64,000 bases of DNA, taken from contig NC_134310.1 of assembly GCF_949628215.1 (NCBI RefSeq), positions 14,459,401 to 14,523,400 of the forward strand. Direction: 5' to 3'. The position numbers and the translations under genes are program-made. The stretch is from Phalacrocorax aristotelis. Lineage: Eukaryota > Chordata > Aves > Suliformes > Phalacrocoracidae. The notes below the pieces were generated by a model. The model did no database searches and was not told where the DNA came from. It saw nothing but the letters and a program-made list of their open reading frames with translations. Shown piece by piece: positions 11,600 through 23,216 of this stretch; the first letter of the stretch is position 1; each line of letters begins with the position of its first letter.

Positions 11600-14500
11600 A
11601 GTAAATAGCCTGGAACCCCGCAGTGCCTCATAAACCATCCAAGAGAGCCAGAAGAGGGCACATGGGAGCACAAGTATGAAATGAGACTGAGGTCAGAATA
11701 AATGCACTTTGTAATGGATAAGGACTGGTCCTCAATGTCCAGAGGACAGAACCTATTCTACCTATTGAAGGACTTGGGGGGTGGGATCCGTGGAGAAAAC
11801 ACTCACACCAGCACATCCAACGGGGGAGTAAGTCAGGCCAAGCAGTGTGGTGGTAAAGGTTCCTTAGCTGTCTCCCAAGGGGTGAAACAGAAGAGTAATC
11901 ACCTCAAGTGTATGTATACGAATATATGCAGTCTAGGAAACAAACAGGAGGAACTGGAGCTCCGTGCCCACTCAGAAGGGTATGACATCATAGGAGTAAC
12001 TGAAACACGGTGGGACAACTCAAACGACTGGGGGATCACAATGGACGGTTACAGGCACTTTCATAAGGACAGGCAGGGTAGAAGAGGTGGAGGAGTTGCA
12101 CTCTACATCAAGGAACACTTTGAATGTATCGAAGTCAACTATGGTGATTGCGGCTGCTCTATCGAATGCCTCTGGGTTAAAGTCAAAGGGGTCATATCCA
12201 AGCAGGACCTCACAGTGGGCATCTGCTATCGACCTCCTAACCATGATGCCGAAGCGATACTTGGGGCACTAAAGCAAGCTTCTGGCCAACAGAACCTGGT
12301 CCTGATGGTTGACTTCAACTACCCAGACATCTGCTGGAAGAACAATACGGCAGCTTGCATGTCACCCACCAAGTTCCTGGAATGTATAGAGGACTGTTTC
12401 CTGATACAAATGTTAGATGTGCCAACCAGGAAGGAGGCGCTGCTGGACTTGCTATTCACAAAACGAGAAAGCCTGCTTTGTAATATCTTGGTTAGTGATA
12501 GCCTTGGCTGAAGTGACCACAATATTGTGGAGTTCGGGATCCTGCTGAGCATGCTGAAGGTCAGTTCTAAGACAAGGGTTCTGGATTTTAGGAGAGCAAA
12601 CTTCAGTTCACTCAGGGCTCAGTTGGGAGGGATTCGATGGGAAGCTTCCATGGAAGACAAAGGAGCTAGCGAGTGCTGGGAATTCTTCGAGAACTTTCTC
12701 TTGGAAGCACAAAGCCAATTCATCCCCTACAAAGGAAAAGGAAGTAAGCGGAGCAAGAGGCCCCCACGGCTCAACCATGACCTCCTGGGTCTACTCAAAT
12801 CCAAAAGGGAAGCCTACCAGAGATGGAGAAGTAGAGGATTAGCCGTTGAGAGCTACAAGGGCATTGCCAGAGTGTGCAGAGACGCAGTTAGAAAAGCAAA
12901 AACCCAATTTAAATTGAAACTGGCTGTAGACATAAATAATAACAAGAAAGAGTTCTTCAGACATGTAAGCAGAAAAAGAAGGAAAACATAGGCCCACTGT
13001 TAAACAGAAAAGGAGAATCAATCACCAATGATGCAGAAAAGTCAGAGGTCCTCAACACCTTCTTCACCTCTGTCTTTACCAGCACTGCAGGGTCCCAGGC
13101 TTTGGGAACAAAATTGCCGGTTGAACCAAACACTGACTGACCATCAGTGAAGGAAGAGTTAGTATATGAATTACTACAGGAGCTTGACCCCCACAAATCG
13201 ATGGGCCCTGATGCCATCCACCCGAGGGTGTTGAGAGAGCTTGCTGACATCATCTCAAGGCCACGCTCCATAATCTTTGAGAAGTCATGGAGAATGGGGG
13301 ATGTCCCAGAGGAGTGGAGGAAGGCAAATGTTACCCCTATCTACAAGAAGGGCTCAAGGGAGGATCCAGGTAACTATAGGCCCATCAGCCTTACTTCAAT
13401 CCCTGGGAAAGTTATGTAATGAATCCTCCTGGGGGCCATTACAAGTCAAATGAAGCACATGATTGGGAAAAGCTAACATGGCTTCACTAAAGGCAGATCG
13501 TGCTTGACAAACCTGGTGGCCTTCTATGACAAAGTGACTTGCCTGGTTGACATGGGGTGGGCGGTGGACATTGTCTACCTGGACTTCTCCAAGGCCTTTG
13601 ATACAGTCCCCCACAGTCTCCTCCTGCAGACATTAATGCATTATAGCCTAGACAAGTGGTCTGTGCAGTGGGTGGGGAACTGGCTGACAAGCCGCACCCA
13701 AAGTGTGGTGGTAAATAGCTCTTTCTCAAACTGGCAGCCTGTCACTAGTGGAGTCCCCCAGGGATCGATATTGGGCCCAATGTTATTCAATATCTTTATA
13801 AGTGATCTGGATAACAGGATCAAGTGTAGCCTGATGAAGTTTGCAGATGACACCAAATGGAGTGGGGAAGTAGACACTCCAGAAGGGAGAGCTGCTTTGC
13901 AGGGAGATCTGGATAGGCTGGAAGAGTGGGCCAGCAAGAACCTTATGAAGTTCAACAAGGACAACTGTCAAGTCTTGCACCTGGGAAAACATAATCCGGG
14001 AGTGCAGTACAGACTGGGATCCACCTGGCTGGAGAGCAGCTCTGTGGAAAGGGACCTGGGGGTCCTGGTGGACAGAAAGTTCAACATGAGTGAACAGTGT
14101 GCTGCTGCAGACAAGAAGGACAACAGGATGCTGGGTTGCATCAACAAGGGCGTTGCCAGCAGAGAGAAAGAAGTCATCATCCCGCTCTACTCAGCGCTTG
14201 TCAGGCCACACCTGGAGTACTGTGTACAGTTCTGGTCCCCGCTATACAAAAAGGATGTAGACAGGCTGGAAGGGGTCCAGAGAAGGGCCACCAAGATGAT
14301 CAAAGGACTGGGAAGCCTGCCATATGAGGATAGGCTGGGAGAACTGGGTTTGTTCAGCCTTGAGAAAAGGAGGCTCAGAGGGGATCTCATCACCATGTAC
14401 CAGTACTTAAGGGGTAGCTACAAAGAAGACGGAGACTCCCTTTTTACAAGGAGTCACCTGGAGAGGACAAGGGGGAATGGACACAAGTTGCTCTTGGTGA

Positions 14501-14718
14501 GATTCTGATTGGACAGGAGAGGGAAATTTTTCACAGTGAGGACAGTCAACCATTGGAATAATCTCCCCAGGGAAGTGGTTGACTCAGCCACGCTGGACAC
14601 CTTCAAGAATTGTCTGGACAGGGTGCTGGGCCATCTTGCCTAGACTGTGCTCTTCCCAGAAAGGTTGGACTAGATGATCACTGAGGTCCCTTCCAACCTG
14701 GGATTCTGTGATTTTGTG
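11600..14718 (+). mobile_element. Long CR1 LINE
   Basis: A CR1 non-LTR retrotransposon about 3.1 kb long with endonuclease, reverse transcriptase and the CR1 3' end (GAGGTCCCTTCCAACCTGGG followed by TTCTGTGATT units). The 5' boundary is approximate: coding similarity starts near 11700 and I see no clear terminal duplication. Its short-repeat tail is split by the LTR-A at 14719-15468 and resumes at 15469-15485. Confidence 0.9.
11702..14508 (+). pseudogene. CR1 ORF2 pseudogene (endonuclease + RT)
   Basis: The endonuclease part is at 11880-12560 with NICSLGNKQEEL, GVTETRWD and the SDHNIVEF motif, the last directly after an in-frame TGA at 12509-12511. After a stop at 12989-12991 the frame changes. 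RT runs from 13147 with NYRPISLTSIPGK, a TAA at 13417-13419, then [23 protein letters not shown] and the catalytic FADD near 13840-13851. The coding part ends with [14 protein letters not shown] and [16 protein letters not shown]. Two in-frame stops and one frame change make it inactive. The order and motifs are those of CR1 ORF2; ORF1 was not seen. Confidence 0.9.
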
Positions 14719-15468
14719 TGTCGTGGTTCAGCCTCAGCTGGCAACTGAACACCACGCAGCCGCTCGCTCACTCCCCCCCACCCCTGTGGGATGGGGAAGA
14801 AAATCGGAAGAGCAAAAGAACCTGTGGGTTGAGATAAGCACAGTTTAATTATTACAATAAAATAATAATAATAATTATTATTATTATTATGACAATAATG
14901 TTAATATAATAAAATGGAAAAAGAAGGGAAAGAAAAAAACAAGAAAAAAAACCACAGAAACACAAACGATACAACTGCTCACCACCCGCCGACCGACGCT
15001 GCCTGTCCCCGAGCCACAATTGCTGCCTCCCTCCCCTGGCCAGCTCCTCCCAGTTAACATACTGGGCATGACGTTACATGATATGGAATATCCCTTTGGT
15101 CAGTTTGAATCAGCTCTCTCAGCTGTGCCACCCTCCCCTCCTGGCTTCTTGTGCACCTGGCAGAGCATGGGAAGCTGCCTCCCTCCCCTGGCCAGCTCCT
15201 CCCAGTTAACATACTGGGCATGACGTTACATGATATGGAATATCCCTTTGGTCAGTTTGAATCAGCTCTCTCAGCTGTGCCACCCTCCCCTCCTGGCTTC
15301 TTGTGCACCTGGCAGAGCATGGGAAGCTAGAAATGTCCTTGACAAGTACAAGCGCTACCCAGCAACAGCCAAAACATCTCAACATTTTTTTCCATGCTAA
15401 GTTCAAAGCACAGCACTATGCCAGATAGAGTGAAGAAAATTAACTCTATCCCAGCTAAAACCATGACA
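14719..15468 (-). repeat. Solo LTR-A with internal duplication, in CR1 tail
   Basis: A complete LTR-A, about 130 bp longer than the others because it carries an internal tandem duplication. The flanks TTGTG (14714-14718) and CTGTG (15469-15473) are a probable 5-bp duplication with one change. The target is the short-repeat tail of the CR1, so the LTR is younger than the CR1. Confidence 0.9.
15023..15330 (-). repeat. Tandem duplication inside LTR-A U3 promoter
   Basis: The block that begins GCTGCCTCCCTCCCCTGGCC and ends GCAGAGCATGGGAAGC occurs twice in direct succession (about 15023-15173 and 15175-15330). It includes the CRE-like TAACGTCA, the TTCCATATC motif and the CCAAAGGG box, so this LTR carries two copies of the presumed promoter module. 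Other LTR-A copies have one. Confidence 0.9.
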
Positions 15469-15485
15469 CTGTGTTTCTGTGATTC

Positions 15486-18400
15486 TTTACTATTGATCTT
15501 GCAAATTCCAAATGCCATAATTCCTTTTGACTTGAGAATTGCATCTGAGGCATTTGGCAGGGCATCTGTGAGAGAAGGGGAGACTGCCATACTTTGTAAG
15601 TAAAAAGGGTAGGGAATACAGATCAACCTCTAATGCATTCGTTGATGTCTATATCTAGTAAATATTATGCCCCTTTTGGTCATTTTCAAGGCTAATTTTG
15701 GATTTTTAACAGTTCAATTATATGGCTGTATAGCTGAGTTACTAATTTTGTAGTAGTGCTATCTTTGGAAGGTGAGCCATTACTAGATGATTGCTATAGC
15801 AGTATGTTGAGCCAAATTTACCCTGACATGACTGCTTTGCTCAGGGCAGACACACAAGTCTGTTTATGTGATTTGCAGACAGTAATTCACATCCTCCCAA
15901 TGCCGAACACTTTCTATTTCAGCTCTGTGTATCCAGGCTTGGCTCAACACTGCATTACTCCACATTTATGCTGGTAGAACTCCTTTGGATCAGTCGGTAT
16001 AAAACTGGAAGAACGCTGATAAAATAGGCTTCCTATCATCATTTTCAGGACACTAAGATTACCTCCCTAAGATAAAGATGAACAGACATATCCTGTTCTA
16101 TATTGCTGCCTCAGCATGTATTTTTCACTTATTGCTTTAGATCCTTGAAGTTTTTAAGTATTTGCTGTATATTTCTGAGCACCCCTATTGGGTTACCCTG
16201 ATTTGTTTTTTCCCACAGAAAACTGGCATTAAGTGGTCCTTTACCCAGCAATAATAATCTCATTTATTTTATTTGTAGTACCTTGGAGACACCCTAATGC
16301 TTTTATATAATAAAATAGCCATTTATTTACAAATATTTTAAAGCTTTTAAAGCTTGTTTTCAATGTTTTTCTTATCTTTAAAGTGGAAATAATTGAATTT
16401 GATGGGAAAAGAATTGCTGTTATAAAAAAATTATAGAAGTGTATGTATAGCTTCATGTGAAGGGAAAGAAACAAGGAAACACCTAATTCTTAAATATATA
16501 AAGGAAAATATGAACATTGTATATATCAATAAAATGAAAAGTACATGAAAGAAGTTAACTATGCACTGGAATGAGCTTTTCATTGACATTAAAGCTGACA
16601 GCTGTCTGCATGAAAGAGATGTCTGATAATAAGGCAGGTTTTTGAAACCAAACTTGCACTGGCATGACTTTGATTTTTAGTCAAGTCTGGCAAAAAGGCA
16701 GAAACTTTAAAAAACAATTTTAGAGGGAGGGTGAGGTCATGTTACAGGCTAAGAGTTTGCATAATCCTTTTTACATAATCCCAGCAATATTGCACTCAGG
16801 TAGGGCTGTTCAGTATATACTGGTAAGAGGATGCACAAGGTACCTACCATAGCAGCCTAAAAATAAAGGAAAAAAAATTTGTTTTCCTAGTATTTATGGA
16901 ATATGTTCCAGATGCAGAATTATTCTGTGACCTCCCTAAAGGGCCCTGGTATACCTTCTGGAGACCTGAACCAGCTAGCCCAGCCCAGACTCATGGTTCT
17001 CACTGAGGGGATGGGACCTGCTTTGGCAGCTTGTAGCAGGGTGGGGTTTCTGGGGTGTGCCTCTAAATAAGCCATCCTCTTAAGCTACATAGATGACATC
17101 CAGGATACTGAAAAGATTTAACACTGTCCTATTAGCGCTTCCAGGTCAAGTGTAGAGCATATGCAAATGTTGCTCCTCCTGAAGAGTGGCTGTGTGATGG
17201 GAAACAGCATGCCTACCTAATGGACCAGGGAGCAAGGGGGCTGTGGGATGTCATATAGAAAGGGTGGGTTGTGGAGATGGGGAGGCTGAGTGGGATCTGA
17301 GCCAGAAAGTGTTAATGCTTTTATATAAAATGCCACAAATTTTATTTCTTATTATTTGTTTTGGTTTCTTGTAAAAATTATAACTGCCTTCAGTTCAAGG
17401 CTTATATTTGATACATGGGAGAGAGCATGGTGAACATGTGTAAGCACATACAGGTGTGAGTGTGTGTTTGAAAATTTACTGGTCCTGTTCAGCAAATGCA
17501 CTTTATTCCCATCTGGCAGGAATGAAGAGCTACCACAGACACAGATCAGTGGATTTGATGCTCTGTGTACAGACCTTTTTGGGATCATTCCTAGTTCAAG
17601 GACATTGTCCCACTGGTTGCAGTCAGACCTCTTCCTATGTGAAGGTTTAGCAAAATTGAAGCCAGAATTACAAATCAATGGTTACCTTGTGGGTCATGGC
17701 ACACATTGCGAATCAGTATCAAATCATCCTATCAAAAAATCTGCCTTTTCTGAAATGGCAGTAAGGCTTAAAGAATAATTAACAACAACAACAAAAAGTA
17801 AAGATTTTCCATGTTGTGATGATTTTGCTTTGGTCAGACTACCTTCCCATGACTTTGATGCTTGTTTCCTATGAACGTTTGATTGCTCTTTTTTTATGGA
17901 AATAGTTGTCAGCATTTACATTTATTATTGTTCTCACATATCACTATCATCATCCTTTGATCTGACTATTTTTTAAACAATTATGTGCATATTTACGGTG
18001 CTGTGTTAAAGCGAAACATACCATATGAATTATAAATAATAACCAATATAGTTTGTTTTCCTACATACTTAGAGCAGATGTGCATTTTTCAGGTTAACCA
18101 ACATGATTTTCTGTTAGAGAAAGTACATACAATAGTCATCAGGAACAGTTTTAACAGTGGGACTGAAGGATTTTCTTCTGTCACTGGATCAGTTTCATAA
18201 ATGTTTAGTGTGAATGACTAATGTTCAACAACTGGACAGGCACACGAAATAGCAGTGGAGATGCTCTTCTCTAGGAATGCACAGTACACAAAAAAGAGAA
18301 TCTCTTCTACTTACCCAGCAGTAGATACTGCAGATGCCTATACTGAGCTTTTTACTTTATGTGCTGTCAAAATATGGTGCAAATCTTTGCATTCAATATA

Positions 18401-20104
18401 TGCACTGCACAGAAGATACAATTAAGAGGAAGGGCCACGTTGTTTTTTCCAGTAAGAATTTTTATTCTTAGCTCTCAGAGAGCCAAGTTATTAGCTATCA
18501 GTAGAGTTTGCAGGATGTTTAAACTCTGCTTTTTACTGTCAAGAAAGTGAGATTAAATGGGAGTTCTAGTGTCTCTCTGCTGACAAGAAGCCCATTTCCA
18601 TTTTTGCTCTTAAAGGAAAGCACTGTATTTCTTGTAATTTGCAGGAAAACCATCAGCTAGATATAAAGAAAAAAATATATATTCAGCCTCTCTTCTGAGA
18701 CATGGCATCCCGGTTGTCACATTTACTGATAAATGAGCATGCAAAAGCAATGCACTGCTGTGTTGAGCAGTTAAGTGCAGACTTCAGTATACTGGGACAC
18801 CCACCCCACTCCCCCAGTCAATTAACCCACCTGTTGACTTTGCATTCTCCGCCTGGGATTTTGTCTTGCATGTTTTTTCTCTGTCTGCTGCAGATAGTTT
18901 CACAGAAATCTGTACTGAAACAGGATCAACCACTGTGTCCTTTGTCAAACAGCTCTTCCCCAGTGAAGCTTGCCTTTGGGAGCTGTTGGCTGTGGGGAGT
19001 GAAACATTGCACAAACTGTTCCGTCTCCACTGGTTTGTGTGCAGAGTTGTAACACAGATTTGTATTTGCCCTGAAAACTTGTCTGGCACATTTTGATTTA
19101 TTGTGCAATAAATTTTTCCTCCTTTTCTTTTCCCAATCCACACCTACCAGCACTGATGAGAGGCTGCACAAAGCCTGTTAGACTATGTCATTTCTGTAAT
19201 GTAGTGTTTAACTCCTAGGCTCCTACATTTCTTGTGAACTGTAGAGGAGTTCCCAAGAACTAGTAAATTGTAAGCCATTCTTGGACTGCCATATCTAGGT
19301 TGTCCAAGAATGGCTTGCAATATATTAGACTCCAAGTTCAGCTGTAGTTTTTACGCCAGTCCTGATCAGACAGCATAAAAAAAAAAAATCCATTGTTTTT
19401 CACTGTGGAGAGCAGGAAGGAGCTGACTGAAGAGGAGGATAGTGAAACCAACAATGTAAGGATTTTCCTCTCTTTTGCTAGCACCAGGGGGCATTTTGGT
19501 AATAATAATACGTCCTCCTCTAACCACTCCAACTTTCTTGGTAATAATCACTTTGGAAGCTTTAAACCTCGCAAATTTCAAAAATGAAAAGATACTTCTC
19601 AGTTATTGTTTCCTTGTTTTTAATCCAAAACTTGCGTTCTGTTCTGTTCTGCTGGGAAGCAGTGTAGAGCACACTATATGTAGTCTAGGCACTTCTATAA
19701 GAAGGCAAGATTCCTGTCCCCTGAATAAATGCACTATGATTACTGTCCCCTCATACCTGTTTCTCATCTGTTTCTAGCTGCACTGATGTCTTCAATGATG
19801 AAAACTCTGTCATAGATTGCTGCTGTGCTTAAAGCCAAAGGCAGCCAAAAGGAAGCAGGCCCACTGTATTATCATCTTCATGTACAAGAGAAAAATTAAG
19901 TAGGAAGATCTAAGCTGCTTCTGTCTGAGGGTTTTGTGACATCTGTGGGAAAACTGATGTTGTACCAGCTAAGGAGAAAAAGAGAAGCAAGTGATAGTAC
20001 ATCTGTTACATTGTGGGGGTACGCAAGAGCAAATGTTTGCCAAGCAGTGCTTCTGAGGCCAACAAGAGAGTCTTAACTTTAGACTTAAAGTTAAGTCTAG
20101 GGTA
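15486..20104. other. Unique AT-rich DNA without recognisable genes
   Basis: A 4.6-kb stretch with no ERV or CR1 similarity. Short open stretches on both strands (for example 17464-17778 plus and 18784-19143 minus) show no domain or motif and overlap one another. The only structured item found is the fold-back at 19260-19328. A small hairpin also occurs near 20082-20105 (CTTAACTTTA/TAAAGTTAAG). Confidence 0.55.
19260..19328 (+). other. MicroRNA-precursor-like hairpin
   Basis: The 5' arm 19260-19286 pairs with the 3' arm 19302-19328 around a 15-nt loop. Of 27 stem positions, 24 are Watson-Crick, two are G:U when transcribed from the plus strand, and one is A:A. The core is AAGCCATTCTTGGAC against GTCCAAGAATGGCTT. 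Size, loop and near-perfect stem suit a pre-miRNA or a small fold-back element. I do not recognise it as a known microRNA, and transcription is unproven. Confidence 0.5.
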
Positions 20105-20698
20105 AAGTTAAGTTAGGATAAGAAACTGGCTGGATGGCCAAGCCCAGAGAGTTGTGGTGAACAGAGCTAAATCCAGTTGGCGGCTGGTCACGAGTGGGGT
20201 TCCCCAGGGCTCAGCTTTGGGGCCAGTCTTGTTTAATATCTTTATTGATGATCTGGATGAGGGGATTGAGTGCACCCTCAGGAATTTTGCAGTTGGGCAG
20301 GAGTTTTGATCTGCTTGAGGGTAGGAAGGCTCTGCAGAGGGACCTGGACAGGCTGGATAGATGGGCCGAGGCCAAATGGATGAAATTCAACAAGGCTAAG
20401 TGCCAGGTCCTGCACTTGGGTCACAACAACCCCATGCAATGCTACAGGCTTGGGGAAGAGTGGCTGCAAAGCTGCCCAGTGGAGAAGGACCTAGGGGTGC
20501 TGGCTGACAGCTGGCTGAACATGAGCCAGCAGTGTGCCTAGGTAGCCAAGAAGGCCAATAGCATCCTGGCTTGTATCAGGAATAGTGTGGCCAGCAGGAG
20601 TAGGGAAGTGATTGTGCCCCTGTACTCGGCACTGGTGAGGCCGCACCTCGAGTACTGTGTTCAGTTTTGGGCCCCTCGCTACAAGAAGGACACTGACT
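20105..20698 (+). mobile_element. 5'- and 3'-truncated CR1 fragment
   Basis: Encodes the C-terminal part of CR1 [16 protein letters not shown] codons at the start, [40 protein letters not shown], then [16 protein letters not shown]. The FADD region is disrupted near 20285 and there is a TAG near 20540. It ends abruptly at about 20698 against LTR-A sequence, so its 3' tail was removed by a deletion. Confidence 0.85.
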
Positions 20699-20915
20699 GT
20701 GTCCTGGCTGTGCCCCCTCCCCTCCCAGCTTCTTGTGCACCCAGCAGAGCATGGGAGGCTAGACATGTCCTTGACTAGTATAAGCGCTACCCAGCAACAG
20801 CCTAAACATCTGTGTGTTATCTCAACAGGTTTTTTGTTCTATGCTAATTTCAAAGCACAGCACTATACCAGCTAGAGTGAAGAAAATTAACTCTATCCCA
20901 GCTAAAACCATGACA
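20699..20915 (-). repeat. LTR-A fragment (U3 5' part)
   Basis: Matches the first 200 or so bases of LTR-A on the minus strand, ending exactly at the LTR 5' end (AGCTAAAACCATGACA, plus reading) at 20915. The rest of the LTR and its left flank are deleted. It probably inserted into the ERVK-like element that follows. Confidence 0.85.
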
Positions 20916-20929
20916 GTACGGGACTGTAT

Positions 20930-22088
20930 GTGTCAGTGGGGAGTGCAAATTGGGTCAAATTTATCCTGAGGGCCACTGCAGCACAAGCCACCTTAGAACT
21001 GACATGGAAAACACAAACTCCGGTATGGGTGGAACAGTGGCCCCTGCCTGTTGTCAATTTGTGCCATTTATACAAATTAGTTGATGAACAATTATGTGCA
21101 GGACACATAGTACCTACCACTAGTCCATGGAATTCACCCGTGTTTGTAATTCAGAAGTGGTAAATGGCATCTCTTACATGACCTAAGGAAAATTAATGCT
21201 GCAACGGAGGATATGGGTGCGCTACAACCAGGCATGCCGTCACCTGCCATGATCCCCCGCAATTGGCATCTTACTATTATTGATTTAAAATACTGTTTCC
21301 TTACAATTCCTTTGCATCCTAACGATGCCCTTAAAGTTGCGTTTTCAGTCCCTTCCATTAATATTAGTGAGCCCCACAAATGCTATCATTGGGTAGTGTT
21401 GCCACAAGGCATGAAAAATAGCCCTATGATATGTCAGTGTTTTGTAGCAAAAGACCTATCCCCAGTACGTGAACAATTTGCTGAAGCACTTATCTATCAC
21501 TCTATGGATGATATCCTTATAGCTGCAGAATCTGATTAATATATGCAAATGACCTTAGCGTTTGCATCCCACCAAATAAAGCAGGCCGGTCTGCAAATTG
21601 CACCAGAGAAGATTCAACAGGCAAGCCCATGGCAGTGTTTAGGGTAGAGAATAACAGAACAAAAAATCAGGCCACAACACGTAAGAATCCAAACTAATGT
21701 CAAGACACTTCATGATTTACAAAAACTCTTAGGTACTATTAATTGGGTTCGACCTCTGTTAGGTACTATGAATCATGAATTAAGCCCTTTATTTTCTCTA
21801 TTGAAAGGCAACCCTGAGCTTTTATCACCTCGCGTTTTGACCCCTGAAGCGACGGTGGCACTTACAAAAGTTTCTGTCGCTATCACTTCGTGTCAAGCAG
21901 ATCGCGTCTGTCCTGAACTACCCTTTCAACTAGTCACCTTGAATCCATCTACCCAGCCATATGCGCTGCTTTATCAGTGGGATGCAACACGCAATGACGC
22001 CTTAGTGATAATCGAATGGATATTTCTTGCTAATCAGTTATATAAGACCATCGTGACACGTCCTGAAAGCTTTGCCCTGCTAATTATG
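20930..22088 (+). pseudogene. pol: ERVK-like RT pseudogene, 5' part of pol
   Basis: Encodes RT from the thumb-proximal [21 protein letters not shown] segment through DLKYCFLTIPLHPNDA and LPQGMKNSP to HSMDDILIAAESD, followed by a TAA at 21538. The catalytic box reads SMDD where the family has YMDD, a loss of the conserved Tyr. Reading continues through KTLHDLQKLLGTINWVRP and the connection domain up to the LTR-B insertion. A stop at 21162-21164 and a frame change follow the IQK segment. Confidence 0.87.
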
Positions 22089-22599
22089 TGTGCTGGTTTT
22101 GGCTGAGAAGGGGTTAATTCTCCTCACTGTGCGGGGGTTGGCTACCTTTCCAGCTTCCCGCACTTTGCCATGTAGGTGGGAGGCTGGGAGGGGAAGGGCC
22201 ATGGCGGGGGCGGCTGACCCCGACTGGCCAATGGCATGTTCATTCCATACCATGTGACTCCATGACCAGTATATTAAGGGGGGGCAGTTTGTGGCTCGGG
22301 GGAGGCGCGGAGTCGGGTCGGTGGGTGGTGAGCGTCTGCGTCGCGTGTGGTTTGTTTCGGCGGTTCATTCCCCTCCCCCCTCCCTTCTTCCCCCCTCCCT
22401 TCTTCCCCCCCCCCCGGGTTTTGTGCTTCTCGTTGTTCTCCTTTCCATTGCATTTCTGTTGTTGTTTCTTTTAATTTTAATTATTGAACTGCTCTTATCC
22501 CAACCCACGAGCGTTACCCTTCTGATTCTCTCCCCCATCTACTGGTGGGGGAGTGAGCGAGCGACTGTGTGGGGCTGAGTTGCCGGCTAAACCACGACA
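22089..22599 (+). repeat. Solo LTR-B, TSD TTATG
   Basis: A complete 511-bp LTR-B from TGTGCTGGTTTTGGCTGAG to CTAAACCACGACA, with TTATG at 22084-22088 and 22600-22604. It shows CCAAT (CTGGCCAATGGC), TATATTAAG, and the CCCCCA/TGGGGG hairpin. It sits in the RT connection/RNase H region of the ERVK-like pol; the coding sequence resumes with KGRQRLRVLAGQD. Confidence 0.96.
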
Positions 22600-23216
22600 T
22601 TATGAAAGGACGACAACGACTCAGAGTATTAGCAGGACAAGATATTGCCAGAATCATTGTACCAGTGTCGTCACATATGTTACAGTATTTGATGCAAACT
22701 TCTCTAGGCTTTCAAACAGCTTTAGTAGACTTTCCTGGTCAGCTATATCATAACCTGAACCACAAGTTGATCCAACATGACTTTATATTATATGAAACCC
22801 CAAATAGATGCCATATACCTCTATCAGCCCTCACCGTATTTACTAATGGATCAGTTCGAACTGGCTGGGCAGTTATTGTGTGGAAATATCCATGTACTCA
22901 AACTTGGTTGTCAGAGAGCAGCCATGCTGATGGTTCTCCACAAATTGTGGAACTCGCTGCAGTAGTCTGAGCTTTTCAACTTTGGCAAGAACCCCTCAAT
23001 ATTGTAACAGACTCAGCTTATGTAGCCGGGCTAGTATCTTGGTTAGAAAATGCATGTTTGCGGGATGTTTCTCATCCGCTATTATTCCACTATCTATTCC
23101 AGCTGTCCCATCTTTTGAATGACAGAAAAGAACCTTATTTTATTACACATATTAGAGCGCATACAAGTCTCCCCGGCCCTTTGGTTGAAGGCAACTGGTG
23201 AGCAGATGCTCTGACC
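22600..23216 (+). pseudogene. pol: ERVK-like RNase H pseudogene
   Basis: Codes for the connection and RNase H part: IIVPVSSHMLQYLM, LTVFTNGSVRTG (family FTDGS, so the first catalytic Asp is Asn), IVELAAVV, TGA, then NIVTDSAYVAGLVSWLEN with a conserved TDSAYV box. Stops near 22968 and 23200 and the D-to-N change indicate decay. Confidence 0.83.

Noticed and set aside
17464..17778. Overlapping open stretches on both strands as an exon
   Set aside because: No splice signals of quality, no motif, and equal openness on the opposite strand.
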